From: Bacillus sp. (in: firmicutes)
GTDB taxonomy: Bacteria; Bacillota; Bacilli; Bacillales; JACDOC01
Reading direction: 5' to 3'
Assembly (NCBI GenBank): GCA_017656295.1
Contig: JACDOC010000001.1
Location: 62,001 to 126,000 of the forward strand
DNA: 64,000 bases
Part shown: piece after piece, positions 16,853-26,643 of the stretch
Numbering within the stretch: position 1 is the first letter of the stretch
How the letters are laid out: every line of letters begins with the position of its first letter
Translations under genes and position numbers: made by a program
The notes under the pieces: generated by a model
Seen by the model: only the letters and a program-made list of their open reading frames with translations
Database searches by the model: none
Told to the model about the DNA's origin: nothing

Positions 16853-17803
16853 ATGAAGAAAATTTTAGTCACCGGAGCCCTTGGACAAATTGGAACAGAA
16901 TTAGTCATGAAGCTTCGCGATGTGTACGGTGACCAAAACGTCGTTGCCACCGATATTCGCCAAGTGGACAATGACGTTGTGAATAGCGGCCCGTTTGAAG
17001 TTTTAGATGTAACGGACGCGGATAAAATGTTTGAAGTAGCGAAAAAGTATGAAGTAGATTCCATTATTCATTTAGCGGCCCTGTTATCAGCAACAGCTGA
17101 AAAAAATCCGCTCTTAGCATGGAATTTAAATATGGGTGGGCTAGTCAACGCACTTGAAGTGGCACGAGAACTTAAATGTCAATTTTTTACACCAAGTTCA
17201 ATCGGAGCATTCGGTCCAACGACTCCCAAAGACAATACCCCACAAGATACAATTCAACGTCCGACAACGATGTATGGGGTGAATAAAGTAGCTGGAGAAC
17301 TTCTTTGTGACTACTATTTCTATAAGTTCGGTGTCGATACACGTGGCTTGCGCTTCCCTGGTTTAATTTCTTACGTAGCACCGCCTGGAGGTGGAACAAC
17401 CGATTATGCCGTAGAGATTTATTATAAAGCGCTACAAGAAGGAAAGTATACTTCTTACATTGCGAAAGGTACGTACATGGATATGATGTACATGCCAGAT
17501 GCGTTGAACGCTATTATCGACTTAATGGAAGCCGATGCGTCGAAATTGAAGCACCGGAACTCTTTTAATGTAACCGCGATGAGTTTTGATCCAGAAGAAA
17601 TTGCAGCGGAAATTAGAAAGCATATTCCTTCCTTTGAATTAGATTACGATGTAGATCCTGTTCGCCAAAGCATTGCGGAAAGCTGGCCAAATTCCATCGA
17701 TGCTACGTGTGCAAAAGAAGAATGGGGCTTTAAAGCTGAATACGATTTAGCGAAAATGACGGAAGATATGCTAACCAAATTAAGAGAAAAATTATCAGTA
17801 TAA
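16853..17803 (+). CDS. tdh: L-threonine 3-dehydrogenase, SDR (NAD-dependent epimerase-like) type
   Basis: The 316-residue protein is an extended SDR: nucleotide-binding [10 protein letters not shown] at residues 7-16, [17 protein letters not shown], and the catalytic YGVNK (Tyr-x3-Lys). The sequence fits the SDR-type threonine dehydrogenase family rather than the zinc-dependent MDR type of E. coli and B. subtilis. It oxidises L-threonine to 2-amino-3-ketobutyrate, the substrate of Kbl encoded just upstream. GAGGAGG precedes the ATG. A strong terminator follows. General UDP-sugar epimerase is the alternative, made unlikely by the neighbour. Confidence 0.88.
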   Translation: MKKILVTGALGQIGTELVMKLRDVYGDQNVVATDIRQVDNDVVNSGPFEVLDVTDADKMFEVAKKYEVDSIIHLAALLSATAEKNPLLAWNLNMGGLVNALEVARELKCQFFTPSSIGAFGPTTPKDNTPQDTIQRPTTMYGVNKVAGELLCDYYFYKFGVDTRGLRFPGLISYVAPPGGGTTDYAVEIYYKALQEGKYTSYIAKGTYMDMMYMPDALNAIIDLMEADASKLKHRNSFNVTAMSFDPEEIAAEIRKHIPSFELDYDVDPVRQSIAESWPNSIDATCAKEEWGFKAEYDLAKMTEDMLTKLREKLSV

Positions 17804-17814
17804 ATAGAGGAGAA

Positions 17815-17852
17815 GGCATACAAATCAGCAAAGATTTGTGTGCCTTTTTTGT
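17815..17852 (+). terminator. Terminator after tdh
   Basis: GGCATACAAATC pairs with GATTTGTGTGCC and is followed by TTTTTTGT. Confidence 0.9.
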
Positions 17853-18053
17853 AAAATACTATAAATATTATATAAACATAATAAAAAATTATTCGAAAAT
17901 ATTGAAATAAATCGACAGAAATTTTATAATAAATTTAAAATTAAAACTTTTTATTAATATATTTATTTTTTTAAAACATGTGGTAGGATATAAACGGTTT
18001 TATTCATAGTTGTTTGAAAATTTTGATATAACTTAAAAATAAGGAGGATAATC

Positions 18054-19403
18054 ATGCAAACACAACTTTCAGGCAAGCAAGTGTTGGCAGTTGGTTTAAT
18101 GTTGTTTGCTCTTTTTCTAGGTGCAGGTAATATGATTTTCCCTCCAGCATTAGGGCAAGCAGCTGGATCAAACGTATGGGTTGCCATTGTAGGATTTTTA
18201 ATTACTGGAGTAGGTCTGCCGTTATTAGGGGTTACCGCTATTGCGTTAACAGGTAGTGACTTAGAAAAATTAGCTTCACGTGTGCACCCAATATTCGGAA
18301 TTATTTTTACATTTATAGTATATCTTGTCATCGGTCCGTTATTTGCGATTCCGCGCACAGCGACGGTGTCATTCGAAATTGGTGTCACACCGTTTTTATC
18401 CGAAGCCGCTAAAGGGGGAAATTTATCCCTATTCTTAACAACAGTCGTGTTCTTTGGGATTACGCTTTGGTTAGCCATGAACCCATCTAAATTAGTAGAC
18501 CGCGTTGGTAAAATTTTAACACCTATTCTAGTGGTCGTTTTAGCAACGCTCGTCATTAAAGCTATAATCACTCCAATGGGAGAAATCGGAGAACCAGCAG
18601 AGGCTTACCAATCTGGAGCTTTCTTTAAAGGATTTATTGAAGGGTATTTAACAATGGACACGCTGGCGTCCTTAGTTTTCGGAATTGTGGTTATTCATGC
18701 AATTAAAAATTTTGGTATAAGAGATAACAAAGTGTTAGCGAAGGCAACCATTAAAGCAGGTGCCATTGCAGCAACTGGATTAGCGCTTGTGTATGTATCT
18801 TTAGCTTATATAGGGGCAACTTCTATTAATGTGATAGGACAAGCGGATAATGGTGCGGTTATATTATCTGGTTCGGCAACGCACTTATTTGGTTCCATCG
18901 GTACAACCATCTTAGCATTAGCGATTACATTTGCGTGTTTAACGACATCCATTGGCCTTGTATCATCTTGTAGTGAATATTTTAGTAAAGTCTTCCCGAA
19001 GGTTTCTTATAAAACATTTGTTATCATTTTATCTATCTTTAGCATGATTATTGCTAATGTCGGTTTAACACAATTAATTCAAATTTCGATTCCAGTGCTT
19101 TTAATGGTGTATCCGTTAGCGATTGTCATTATGTTCTTATCTTTCTTACCAGAATCTATTTCTGGTCACTCTCCGGTTTACGTGTTTGCTTTAATCGGAG
19201 CTGCGGTAGTGAGCATCGTTGATGGACTTGCGTATACATCACTAGATGTATCTGCTCTTCAAGATGTTTTGTCTTTGTTACCATTATATAGCCAAGGGGT
19301 CGGCTGGTTAGTACCATCTCTTGTTGGAGCGATCATGGGTTACATCATTGCTCAATTAGGTAATAAACAAAACGGTTCGAATGCATTGAAAAAAGCATCC
19401 TAA
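18054..19403 (+). CDS. brnQ: Branched-chain amino acid:cation symporter
   Basis: The 449-residue protein has about 12 membrane spans and the LIVCS family opening LFALFLGAGNMIFPPALGQAAG. It also has GPLFAIPRTATVSFEIG and TTSIGLVSSCSEYFSK. It imports leucine, isoleucine and valine with Na+ or H+. AAGGAGG lies close upstream of ATG 18054. The upstream 200 nt are very AT-rich, as expected for a nutrient-regulated promoter. It is monocistronic with a strong terminator downstream. Confidence 0.92.
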   Translation: MQTQLSGKQVLAVGLMLFALFLGAGNMIFPPALGQAAGSNVWVAIVGFLITGVGLPLLGVTAIALTGSDLEKLASRVHPIFGIIFTFIVYLVIGPLFAIPRTATVSFEIGVTPFLSEAAKGGNLSLFLTTVVFFGITLWLAMNPSKLVDRVGKILTPILVVVLATLVIKAIITPMGEIGEPAEAYQSGAFFKGFIEGYLTMDTLASLVFGIVVIHAIKNFGIRDNKVLAKATIKAGAIAATGLALVYVSLAYIGATSINVIGQADNGAVILSGSATHLFGSIGTTILALAITFACLTTSIGLVSSCSEYFSKVFPKVSYKTFVIILSIFSMIIANVGLTQLIQISIPVLLMVYPLAIVIMFLSFLPESISGHSPVYVFALIGAAVVSIVDGLAYTSLDVSALQDVLSLLPLYSQGVGWLVPSLVGAIMGYIIAQLGNKQNGSNALKKAS

Positions 19404-19419
19404 GCCGACCGATAAAACA

Positions 19420-19452
19420 AAAGGTGATCACATGAGTGGTCACCTTTTTTGT
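19420..19452 (+). terminator. Terminator after brnQ
   Basis: AAAGGTGATCAC pairs with GTGGTCACCTTT (one G-U pair), followed by TTTTTTG. Confidence 0.88.
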
Positions 19453-19629
19453 CATTTCTATATTTATTGTAAAAACAAATTGAAGCCCTTGTCGATATGG
19501 AAGTATTTCATTTTTGGTTACATATTCTGAAAAATTCACTTGCCGGTCAAACTATGTTATTTGCCCGATGGCGAAAAGATCAAAAAAATAGAGTGTAAAA
19601 ACAATTTGTTTCACACTCGACTCGAAACA

Positions 19630-20982
19630 CTAAAAAATGAAATGGGCGACAAGAACAATAATCGGTAAAGTAATGATTGTACGTAATAAGAAAATAATGA
19701 TGAGATCTTTCATATTTACAGGAACTTTGGAACCAAGTAGCAGTCCGCCGACTTCAGACATATAGATGAGCTGTGTAACAGATAAGCAGGCAATGACGAA
19801 GCGCGTTAATTCGCTTTCAATACCAGATCCGATTAACGCTGGTAAAAACATATCCGCAAACCCGATAAGTAACGTTTCTGACGCTTTCGCTGCTTCTGGA
19901 ATTTGCATGAGTTCAAGTATCGGAATAAACGGTTTACCTAACCAAGCGAAAAAGCTTGTATATTCGGCAATTCCTAACGCAAGCGTACCTAATGCCATAA
20001 CGATTGGAGCGACACCCATCCACATATCTAAAATATTTTTCGTTCCATCTTGAAGGAATTTTTTCAGGCTATTATTTTTCCTTGCTTGAAGTAACGCTTG
20101 TTCGTAGCCGTAACCGATACGAGAATATCCTGCTGGAATGTCCTCGCTAGTTTTATCACCAGGTCGTCCATCCACGTATGTGTCCTGTTTTTTCGATAAT
20201 GGCGGAATACGTGGAATAATGATGGCTGCTACAAATCCTGCAAGTGTGACGGTTAAATAAAATGGTACGAAATAGCTTTCAAGCCCTACTTCGGAAATGA
20301 CAACTAAGCTAAAGGTAATTGAAACAACCGAGAAAGTCGTACCAATAATGGCAGCCTCTTTTTTGGTATAATAACCTTCTTCGTATTGTTTACTTGTTAA
20401 TAAGACACCAATGGTTCCATCCCCAAGCCATGACGCTAAACAGTCAATCGAAGAACGTCCAGGTAGTTTAAAGACCGGACGCATAATTTTTGTAAGAATT
20501 GCTCCAAACAGTTCGAGTAGACCAAAATTTAATAACAGCGGAAGAAACATCCCGGCAAATAAAAAGACAGCGAATAAGATTGGAAGTAGTCCTGTGAGTA
20601 ACAGTCCACCTGTATTTTCAGACCAAATCCATTCTGGCCCCCATTGATATAACGTCATTAATGCAAAAATCGCACCGAGTAGTCGTGCTACCAACCAAAC
20701 AGGTTTTACATCAAGTAAGGCTTTAAGGAAAGGAGAGTTTTCAATAAACGACGGTTTAAATAATTTTGCGACAATTGTTCCAATAAGTGTCAGAACAATG
20801 ATATACGTCATGAGAATCGGGATTCGATCACCTAATAATTCTTGCAACGCATTGGATAAAATCGCAATTGGAATGGTAATTCCTCCGTCATGTGGAATCG
20901 GAGTCATAAATAAAAAGATACCGAGTAACGAAGGAATCAAAAACCTCAATGAGTCTATCAAACTAAAATTGGCTTGTTTCAT
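19630..20982 (-). CDS. YjiH family membrane protein (nucleoside-recognition/Gate domain)
   Basis: The 450-residue protein has about ten membrane spans with two Gate-like regions: GRSSIDCLASWLGDGTIGVL, and the C-terminal ADMFLPALIGSGIESELTRF. It matches the YjiH family, related to the spore maturation and nucleoside-gating proteins; the transported compound is unknown. The start is set at ATG 20982 because AGGGTGAT lies about 7 nt upstream; an in-frame TTG at 21003 precedes that SD. A consensus cre site lies about 130 bp upstream. Confidence 0.75.
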   Translation of the reverse strand: MKQANFSLIDSLRFLIPSLLGIFLFMTPIPHDGGITIPIAILSNALQELLGDRIPILMTYIIVLTLIGTIVAKLFKPSFIENSPFLKALLDVKPVWLVARLLGAIFALMTLYQWGPEWIWSENTGGLLLTGLLPILFAVFLFAGMFLPLLLNFGLLELFGAILTKIMRPVFKLPGRSSIDCLASWLGDGTIGVLLTSKQYEEGYYTKKEAAIIGTTFSVVSITFSLVVISEVGLESYFVPFYLTVTLAGFVAAIIIPRIPPLSKKQDTYVDGRPGDKTSEDIPAGYSRIGYGYEQALLQARKNNSLKKFLQDGTKNILDMWMGVAPIVMALGTLALGIAEYTSFFAWLGKPFIPILELMQIPEAAKASETLLIGFADMFLPALIGSGIESELTRFVIACLSVTQLIYMSEVGGLLLGSKVPVNMKDLIIIFLLRTIITLPIIVLVAHFIF

Positions 20983-21111
20983 TCTACCCATCACCCTTTT
21001 CAAAAGAATGTATAAATATAAAGCACGACTAATTTTAATTCAAATAAACCTTTTTGTCTAGGATATTATAAATTATTGTATAAATTTTATTATAAAAACA
21101 ATTCAAATAAC

Positions 21112-21125
21112 TGAAAACGTTTACA
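21112..21125. promoter_or_regulatory. cre site (CcpA) upstream of the YjiH gene
   Basis: TGAAAACGTTTACA matches TGWAANCGNTNWCA at every position. It lies in the 390-nt divergent region between the YjiH gene and the ABC permease genes. The rest of 20983-21373 is AT-rich with no ORF seen. Confidence 0.75.
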
Positions 21126-21373
21126 AAAACTATCACACCCCCCTTTTAAGTGTATAAATATCAAATGATTTGTAAGAAATTAAAATCAGAAACCTGTTTA
21201 AATTCTGATAATTTTTATTATACAAAAAACTAGTTATGTTGAAAAGAATATAGTTTTCATCAATTATTAGAAAAAAATTTTGGAAATAAGTAGGAATTTT
21301 GGTCTATATGTCGAATGAATAAATGACTATGAGAGCTTATATGTATCCGCTTTAAATCTGGGGGTATAGGATA

Positions 21374-22243
21374 ATGCTCGCAAGACCATTGTTACGCTTT
21401 ATATTACAACTCGTCCTTTCTGTCTTCGGTATCATCCTTTTAGCAAGTTTACCGTATTTTATTCAAGCGACCATATCTGGAGAATATGGATGGAGATATT
21501 ACGGAGAGGCTATTGTCCAGATTGTCTATTCTTTTATTCACCCGTTACAACAAACCGTAACCATAGGGGATAGCAAACAATTGCTTCTTCCAGTATTGAT
21601 GGATCGTGTTATTTATTCATTGACCATTTTATTTTGTGCAATAGTTTTCGCATTTTTATTGGCCGTTCTTTTGGCAATCATAAGCATGCTTTTTCCTTAC
21701 AACATTCGAAAAAAGTTTAGTTTCTTTCTATATTTATTGGAATCACTTCCTGATTTATTAGTGATAGTTTCTATTCAAATGTTTATCGTTTTTATTTTTA
21801 AGAAAACAGGGATTTTACTTAGTTCCGTAGCTACGTTAGGAGAACAACAAATATACGTTCTTCCGATTGTTTGTTTGTCCATTTTACCTACCATTATGCT
21901 CTACCGACATGTGATGGTTCTTTTGGAAGACGAATGGCGGAAAGACTATGTCACCTTAGCTCATTCTATTGGGTTAAAAAGAGTGGTAATTGTTGTAAAA
22001 CATATATTTCGAAACGTTGTAGTAAGTTTATTTTTTCAGTCAAAAAAGACGATTTGGTTTATGCTTTCGAACTTGTTTGTCATTGAATATTTCTTTAATT
22101 TAGGAGGAATAGCTACATTTTTGAAACAACATTTGCATCCAGTAGTGTTCTCGTATTCTATGATTGCTATCTTTCTTCCAATATTCATCATTTATACATT
22201 TGGGGAATGGTGTTTTCGAAAAATGGGGTTGATTAGAATATGA
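21374..22243 (+). CDS. ABC transporter permease (oligopeptide/nickel type), subunit 1
   Basis: The 289-residue membrane protein has an N-terminal span, then the five-span core of binding-protein-dependent permeases. The cytoplasmic coupling loop reads DEWRKDYVTLAHSIGLKRVVI, a diverged EAA motif (normally EAA...G). It resembles DppB/OppB. It overlaps the second permease gene by 4 nt (ATGA), so translation is coupled. No ATPase or substrate-binding protein is encoded nearby, so the partners must lie elsewhere or the pair has another role. Confidence 0.8.
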   Translation: MLARPLLRFILQLVLSVFGIILLASLPYFIQATISGEYGWRYYGEAIVQIVYSFIHPLQQTVTIGDSKQLLLPVLMDRVIYSLTILFCAIVFAFLLAVLLAIISMLFPYNIRKKFSFFLYLLESLPDLLVIVSIQMFIVFIFKKTGILLSSVATLGEQQIYVLPIVCLSILPTIMLYRHVMVLLEDEWRKDYVTLAHSIGLKRVVIVVKHIFRNVVVSLFFQSKKTIWFMLSNLFVIEYFFNLGGIATFLKQHLHPVVFSYSMIAIFLPIFIIYTFGEWCFRKMGLIRI

Positions 22244-23274
22244 ATTCCGTATGGAGACAGCCATTGTTTCTAACTGGGTTCACATTTCTCAGTGGCTTGC
22301 TAGTATTAAGTTTTGTTTATTCGTGGATGACGAATGGAGAAATTCCACAAACGAACTTTTTATACGACGCAAATGGAAAGTTAGTGGATGTTTCTCCTTT
22401 ATCTCCGCATTGGAAGATGCCATTAGGCTCTGATATGTATGGATATAGTATGTTATCTAAAATCATTATAGGAGCAAAGTTTACGATTTTAGGGGCGTTA
22501 GCAGTGGCACTTATTCGTGTTGGTTTAGGAATTCCTCTTGGGTTTCTTGTTGGGATTTATGGACAGCGCTACAAACGATGGATAACCGCTTTTGTTGATT
22601 CGTTTCATTATGTACCGTTAACGGTGGTCGCCTTTTATTTATTGTTTCCTGTTCTTTGGGAGCCAAGGGAAGGGTTTCAAACAACCTTAATGGAGCGAAT
22701 TGTCTATGAAGTAATGATCTTATCCTTATTAACCGTTCCAGTTGTAGTTGTATTAGTAGGAAATGAGGCAGAACGGTTGTTACAAGAGGAATTTATCGTT
22801 TGCTCGAAGACGCTTGGTGCTTCCACATTTCGAATCATACGAAAGCATTTGATTCCAATGATGAAGGAAAAACTCGTTCTAATTTTTGGTCAACAAGTGA
22901 TGCAAACGTTAATTATCCTCTCACATTTGGGCTTATTACAATTATTTTTCGGTGGAACGAATGTATCCTATGATCCACTCTTTAAAGATCCACCTCTTTC
23001 CATCTCAAATGAATGGTCGGGGCTTATTGGGAGTTCCTTACCGTATTTCAAAACAGCTCCTTGGATGTTGTTTGGCCCTATTGCCTTTTTTGGTCTTACG
23101 ATGTTGGCCACCGCTTTCATGATGGAAGGGTATGTACGAGCCACAGCCGGATATTCATATTACTTTACGAAAAAGAAAAAGGAAAAAATGATATCTCGCC
23201 AAAATGCAGAAACGACAGCTGCTTCATTTCATTTCGAATTGGTCAAGCGCCATTCTTTAAAAGAAAGTAACTAA
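22240..23274 (+). CDS. ABC transporter permease (DppC/OppC-like), subunit 2
   Basis: The 344-residue protein has an N-terminal span, then an extracytoplasmic segment (WKMPLGSDMYGYSMLSKIIIGAKFT, the DppC-type HPLGTDxxGRD region with H and R lost), then the permease core. The coupling loop is EEFIVCSKTLGASTFRIIRKHLIP, a recognisable EAA-like motif with the conserved Gly. The C-terminal 30 residues are highly charged. It starts inside the end of subunit 1 and is followed 36 nt later by a small Sda-like gene. Confidence 0.8.
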   Translation: MNSVWRQPLFLTGFTFLSGLLVLSFVYSWMTNGEIPQTNFLYDANGKLVDVSPLSPHWKMPLGSDMYGYSMLSKIIIGAKFTILGALAVALIRVGLGIPLGFLVGIYGQRYKRWITAFVDSFHYVPLTVVAFYLLFPVLWEPREGFQTTLMERIVYEVMILSLLTVPVVVVLVGNEAERLLQEEFIVCSKTLGASTFRIIRKHLIPMMKEKLVLIFGQQVMQTLIILSHLGLLQLFFGGTNVSYDPLFKDPPLSISNEWSGLIGSSLPYFKTAPWMLFGPIAFFGLTMLATAFMMEGYVRATAGYSYYFTKKKKEKMISRQNAETTAASFHFELVKRHSLKESN

Positions 23275-23310
23275 CGTATCATATAAATACTTGGAATAGG
23301 AGGACAAACT

Positions 23311-23484
23311 GTGTATAGAAATATTCAACTGTATCGAAATACGTTACAATTACTTTCAGATGAAGAATTAATTTATGCTTATAAAAAAGCGGTTCGAAAC
23401 TCGCTATCGATGGAGTTCATATCGCTGCTAAAAAAAGAAATTGAAAACCGTGGAGTGAAAATTAGAGAATTGCAATATACGTAA
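23311..23484 (+). CDS. Sda-like sporulation histidine kinase inhibitor
   Basis: This 57-residue gene starts at GTG 23311 with an excellent SD (AGGAGG, 7 nt upstream). The protein contains LSDEELIYAYKKAV, then MEFISLLKKEIENRG, which aligns with B. subtilis Sda (LSDELLIESYFKA...DFIELIENEIKRR): two helices forming a hairpin. Sda binds the KinA dimerisation domain and blocks phosphorelay entry when replication is perturbed. This copy has an extra N-terminal stretch of about 15 residues. It lies just downstream of two ABC permeases and before a strong terminator, so it is probably co-transcribed with them. No DnaA-box cluster is seen upstream, unlike sda of B. subtilis. Confidence 0.75.
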   Translation: MYRNIQLYRNTLQLLSDEELIYAYKKAVRNSLSMEFISLLKKEIENRGVKIRELQYT

Positions 23485-23520
23485 AAAAGCGTTAAGGGAA
23501 TACACCTTAACGCTTTTTTT
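23484..23520. terminator. Bidirectional terminator between sda-like gene and atoE
   Basis: AAAAAAGCGTTAAGG pairs with CCTTAACGCTTTTTT. The T-tract and A-tract on both sides serve the convergent genes. Confidence 0.92.
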
Positions 23521-23522
23521 CA

Positions 23523-24845
23523 TTAGGCAAATAGGAAGAGTCCAATCGAAATAATAACTCCACTAATAAACAGGACAATCAGGCAGAAGCCCATAATATC
23601 TTTCGCTTTTAATCCGGCAATCGCCAAAGCTGGTAATGCCCAAAACGGTTGAATTAAGTTTGTCCACGCATCTCCCCAAGCCACAGCCATCGCAGTTTTT
23701 GCAATGGATAAGTCAAGCGACTGAGCCGCTTCAATCATAATTGGTGCTTGAACAGCCCACTGGCCACCTCCAGAAGGTACAAAGAAGTTGACGATACCAG
23801 CACTGATAAACGCAAAGAAATAGAAGGTAACATCATTCGATATATTCACAAAGGCTTCAGACATGACGACCGCTAAACCGGATGCCGTCATCATTCCCAT
23901 AATTCCAGCATAAAACGGAAATTGAATAATAATACCACTCGCACCTTTCACCGCCTCATTCACAGCTTGAAGAAACCGTTTTGGCGTCCAGTGGAACAAA
24001 ATACCTAGGAAAAGGAATAAGAAGTTCACAATATTTAAGTTTAAGGAAAAACCGCTTTCAATAAAGTAATAGAAAAGGAAAAAAAGACCTAAAAGTCCGA
24101 CCAATAACGAAACTAGAAAATTATTTTCTAACCAATTCGCAGGCGTACGCACTTCCTCAACAGTAGCCGCTTGAGTAGACATTCCATCAAGCAAACTTGG
24201 ATCAATCGTAATTGTTTGATCTTTCTCTGGATGCATAAACCGATTTAATAAAGGAAGAATGAGGAATAATGCCACGACAATGAATAAGTTATACGTAGAG
24301 AAGATCGTTTCGTTGGTAGAAATTACACCGATTTGTTCGGCGAATGGATGTCCTTCCGTTGCAATGGATAGAGGAATAGATCCCGAAAATCCTCCGTGCC
24401 AGACGATAAATCCACTGTAAGCGCTCGCGATTAATAGTCGATAATCCACGTTTGGAACCCGTTTGGCTAATTCTTTAGCAAACAGGGCCCCAATGACTAA
24501 CCCAAATCCCCAGTTAATCCAGCTTGCAATCATCGAGACAACCGTGACAAAAATGATGGCTGCACCCGGTGTTCTTGCTCCTCTCGCTAAACCGTTTAAC
24601 AACGTTCTAAAAAAAGGGCTACTTGCTAGAACGTATCCGGTAATAAGGACAAGTACCATTTGCATGGAGAAGGATAATAAGTTCCAAAATCCATCTCCCC
24701 AATACTGAACCATTTGACCGGCAGTACTATCGGTAAAAAGTAATCCAAGTACAAAAACGACAAATGTTAAAAGAACTACAAAAATAAATGGATCTGGTAA
24801 ATAACGTTGCATGAGGCGATTTGAAAAATGAATTAAGCTTTTCAT
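23523..24845 (-). CDS. AtoE-type short-chain fatty acid transporter
   Basis: The 440-residue protein has about 11-12 membrane spans and matches the AtoE/short-chain fatty acid transporter family: RYLPDPFIFVVLLTFVVF, WGFGLVIGALFAKELAKR, YSGFIVWHGGFSGSIPL, FFVPSGGGQWAVQAPI and WGDAWTNLIQPFWALP. Known or presumed substrates are acetoacetate and butyrate-like acids. It is monocistronic. A cre-like site at 24872-24885 near the start suggests glucose repression. Confidence 0.88.
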   Translation of the reverse strand: MKSLIHFSNRLMQRYLPDPFIFVVLLTFVVFVLGLLFTDSTAGQMVQYWGDGFWNLLSFSMQMVLVLITGYVLASSPFFRTLLNGLARGARTPGAAIIFVTVVSMIASWINWGFGLVIGALFAKELAKRVPNVDYRLLIASAYSGFIVWHGGFSGSIPLSIATEGHPFAEQIGVISTNETIFSTYNLFIVVALFLILPLLNRFMHPEKDQTITIDPSLLDGMSTQAATVEEVRTPANWLENNFLVSLLVGLLGLFFLFYYFIESGFSLNLNIVNFLFLFLGILFHWTPKRFLQAVNEAVKGASGIIIQFPFYAGIMGMMTASGLAVVMSEAFVNISNDVTFYFFAFISAGIVNFFVPSGGGQWAVQAPIMIEAAQSLDLSIAKTAMAVAWGDAWTNLIQPFWALPALAIAGLKAKDIMGFCLIVLFISGVIISIGLFLFA

Positions 24846-24871
24846 CTAATTCCCCCTTTGTTTGTCTGTTT

Positions 24872-24885
24872 TTAAAGCGCTTACA
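24872..24885. promoter_or_regulatory. cre-like site upstream of the AtoE-type gene
   Basis: TTAAAGCGCTTACA matches TGWAANCGNTNWCA with one mismatch, 27 bp upstream of the start codon, where bound CcpA would block transcription. Confidence 0.55.
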
Positions 24886-25013
24886 TCTTTAAATAAATTC
24901 TATTAATATTAGAAAATTCCTTTTATTATGAAAATAAATTTAATAAAAAATTTTCTTGGTGGCGATTTGATTAAGAATTTAGAACAATAATGTTGAAAAG
25001 GTGGGGACAAGTA

Positions 25014-25676
25014 ATGGACATCATCAACGAATTAGAACATCGTTTGTATGCTGAACGAAATAAAGAAAATGCCCAGGCGATGGAGAAATACATGAGAAAT
25101 TTATTTCCCTTTATCGGAATCAAAACCCCTGAACGAAATAAGCTGCTGTCAACTTTTTACCAGGACACCGGTTTATTAAAGAAACCGTTTGATCGTTCGT
25201 TTGTCCGAACACTTTGGAAGAAGGAAGAACGAGAATTTCAATACACCGCACTCAATTATATGACCCGTAAGAAGAAAGAGTTGCAACCGGAGGATTTAAC
25301 ATTATGCCATGACTTAATAACGGAAAAATCGTGGTGGGATACCGTCGATCATATCGCGAGCCATTTAGTCGGCACATTGGCCAAAAGGTTCCCGGAAGAG
25401 GTGTTACCGACTGTTGACAAGTGGCCAACGGATGACAATATGTGGCTTCGGCGAACGGCAATTATATACCAATTAAAGTATAAAGGGGAGACGGACGAAC
25501 AACGACTATATGGAAATATTTTAAAAAATGCTACAAATCACGAGTTTTTCATTCAAAAAGCGATTGGATGGGCCCTACGAGAATACTCAAAAACGAACCC
25601 TGATTCCGTCAGAGCCTTTATTCAACAGCATCCGTTACCAAAGCTAAGTGTGCGCGAGGGGTCTAAGTACGTGTAG
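25014..25676 (+). CDS. AlkD-family DNA alkylation repair protein
   Basis: The 220-residue all-helical HEAT-like protein fits the AlkD DNA glycosylase family, which removes positively charged N3- and N7-alkylpurines without base flipping. Visible family residues include the WWDTVDHIA segment (Trp and Asp lining the cleft), NMWLRRTAI (Arg) and FIQKAIGWALREYSK (Trp). ATG 25014 is chosen because AAAGGTGGGG lies upstream; the longer frame from 24990 begins before the SD. A HAD phosphatase gene follows 68 nt later and may be co-transcribed. Confidence 0.88.
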   Translation: MDIINELEHRLYAERNKENAQAMEKYMRNLFPFIGIKTPERNKLLSTFYQDTGLLKKPFDRSFVRTLWKKEEREFQYTALNYMTRKKKELQPEDLTLCHDLITEKSWWDTVDHIASHLVGTLAKRFPEEVLPTVDKWPTDDNMWLRRTAIIYQLKYKGETDEQRLYGNILKNATNHEFFIQKAIGWALREYSKTNPDSVRAFIQQHPLPKLSVREGSKYV

Positions 25677-25744
25677 AATGGAAAAGATGAAGGGGACGTG
25701 ATACAATGACCATATACTGGAATAACAACAAAGAAGGTGACAGT

Positions 25745-26614
25745 ATGATTCGTTGTATCGCATCTGACATGGATGGTACATTAATCAATAGTCGACAAAC
25801 CATTAGTGAGGCTAATCGAGAGGCAATATTAAAAGCCCAGCAGGAAGGTATTCAAGTCGTCATTGCTACCGGCCGGTCATACGAAGAAGCAAGATACGTG
25901 CTACAAGAAGCCGGCATTCATACGCCAATCATTTGTGTCAACGGTGCAGAAGTCCGCGACCAAAATGGAACGGTTGTTCATGTACATAGTCTTGATAAAA
26001 AAGATGCTCAAGAAGTTATGAACATCCTAAAAGAAATCGACATTTATTTTGAGTTATATACGAACAAAGGAACGTTTACAGAGAATTACGAAATAGGATT
26101 ACAAACCGTTATTGATATTTTTACAACGACGAATCCACCGATGCCAGAAGAATTTGTTCGCCAAATGGCCAAAGAGCGATTAGAAAAAGGATTTATTCGT
26201 GAAATCGGAAGCTACAGCGACATCATGTCAGATAACGAAATTCACATTTATAAATTTTTAGTGTTTTCAGCTGACAAGGAAAAATTACAGCTGGCTCATC
26301 AGCGCTTGCAACCTATTTCGTCGATTGCCATTAGTTCTTCTGGTAGTGAAAACTTAGAAATTACCGATCAGAAAGCGCAAAAAGGAGTCGCACTAAAAAA
26401 ACTTGTCGAACAACAAGGCATTGCTTTAGAAGAAACGATGGCAATTGGAGACAACTATAACGATGTATCCATGTTTAACATCGTCGGCTACCCGGTCGCG
26501 ATGGGAAATGCCTTGGATGATATTAAAAAGCAATGCCGTTATGAAACAGTGACAAATGATGAAGACGGTGTTGCCAAAGCAATTGAAATGGCGCTACAGA
26601 AAGTAGGAAAATAA
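25745..26614 (+). CDS. Cof-type HAD hydrolase
   Basis: The 289-residue protein is a class IIB HAD phosphatase: motif I ASDMDGTLINS near the N terminus, motif II VIATGR, the Cof cap domain in the middle, conserved Lys in DQKAQKGVALKKL, and motif IV GDNYNDVSMFNIVGYPVAMGNA. Such enzymes dephosphorylate sugar phosphates, FMN or PLP; this one is not resolved further. ATG 25745 is supported by GAAGGTGA just upstream, so the frame extending to 25706 is not used. Confidence 0.88.
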   Translation: MIRCIASDMDGTLINSRQTISEANREAILKAQQEGIQVVIATGRSYEEARYVLQEAGIHTPIICVNGAEVRDQNGTVVHVHSLDKKDAQEVMNILKEIDIYFELYTNKGTFTENYEIGLQTVIDIFTTTNPPMPEEFVRQMAKERLEKGFIREIGSYSDIMSDNEIHIYKFLVFSADKEKLQLAHQRLQPISSIAISSSGSENLEITDQKAQKGVALKKLVEQQGIALEETMAIGDNYNDVSMFNIVGYPVAMGNALDDIKKQCRYETVTNDEDGVAKAIEMALQKVGK

Positions 26615-26643
26615 CGTTTTTATAGAGTACAAGGTGAAAAACC

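Noticed and set aside
18008-18022. AGTTGTTTGAAAATT upstream of brnQ, resembling the CodY box AATTTTCWGAAAATT
   Set aside because: Three mismatches in a very AT-rich region where such matches occur by chance; regulation by CodY is plausible but the site is not supported.
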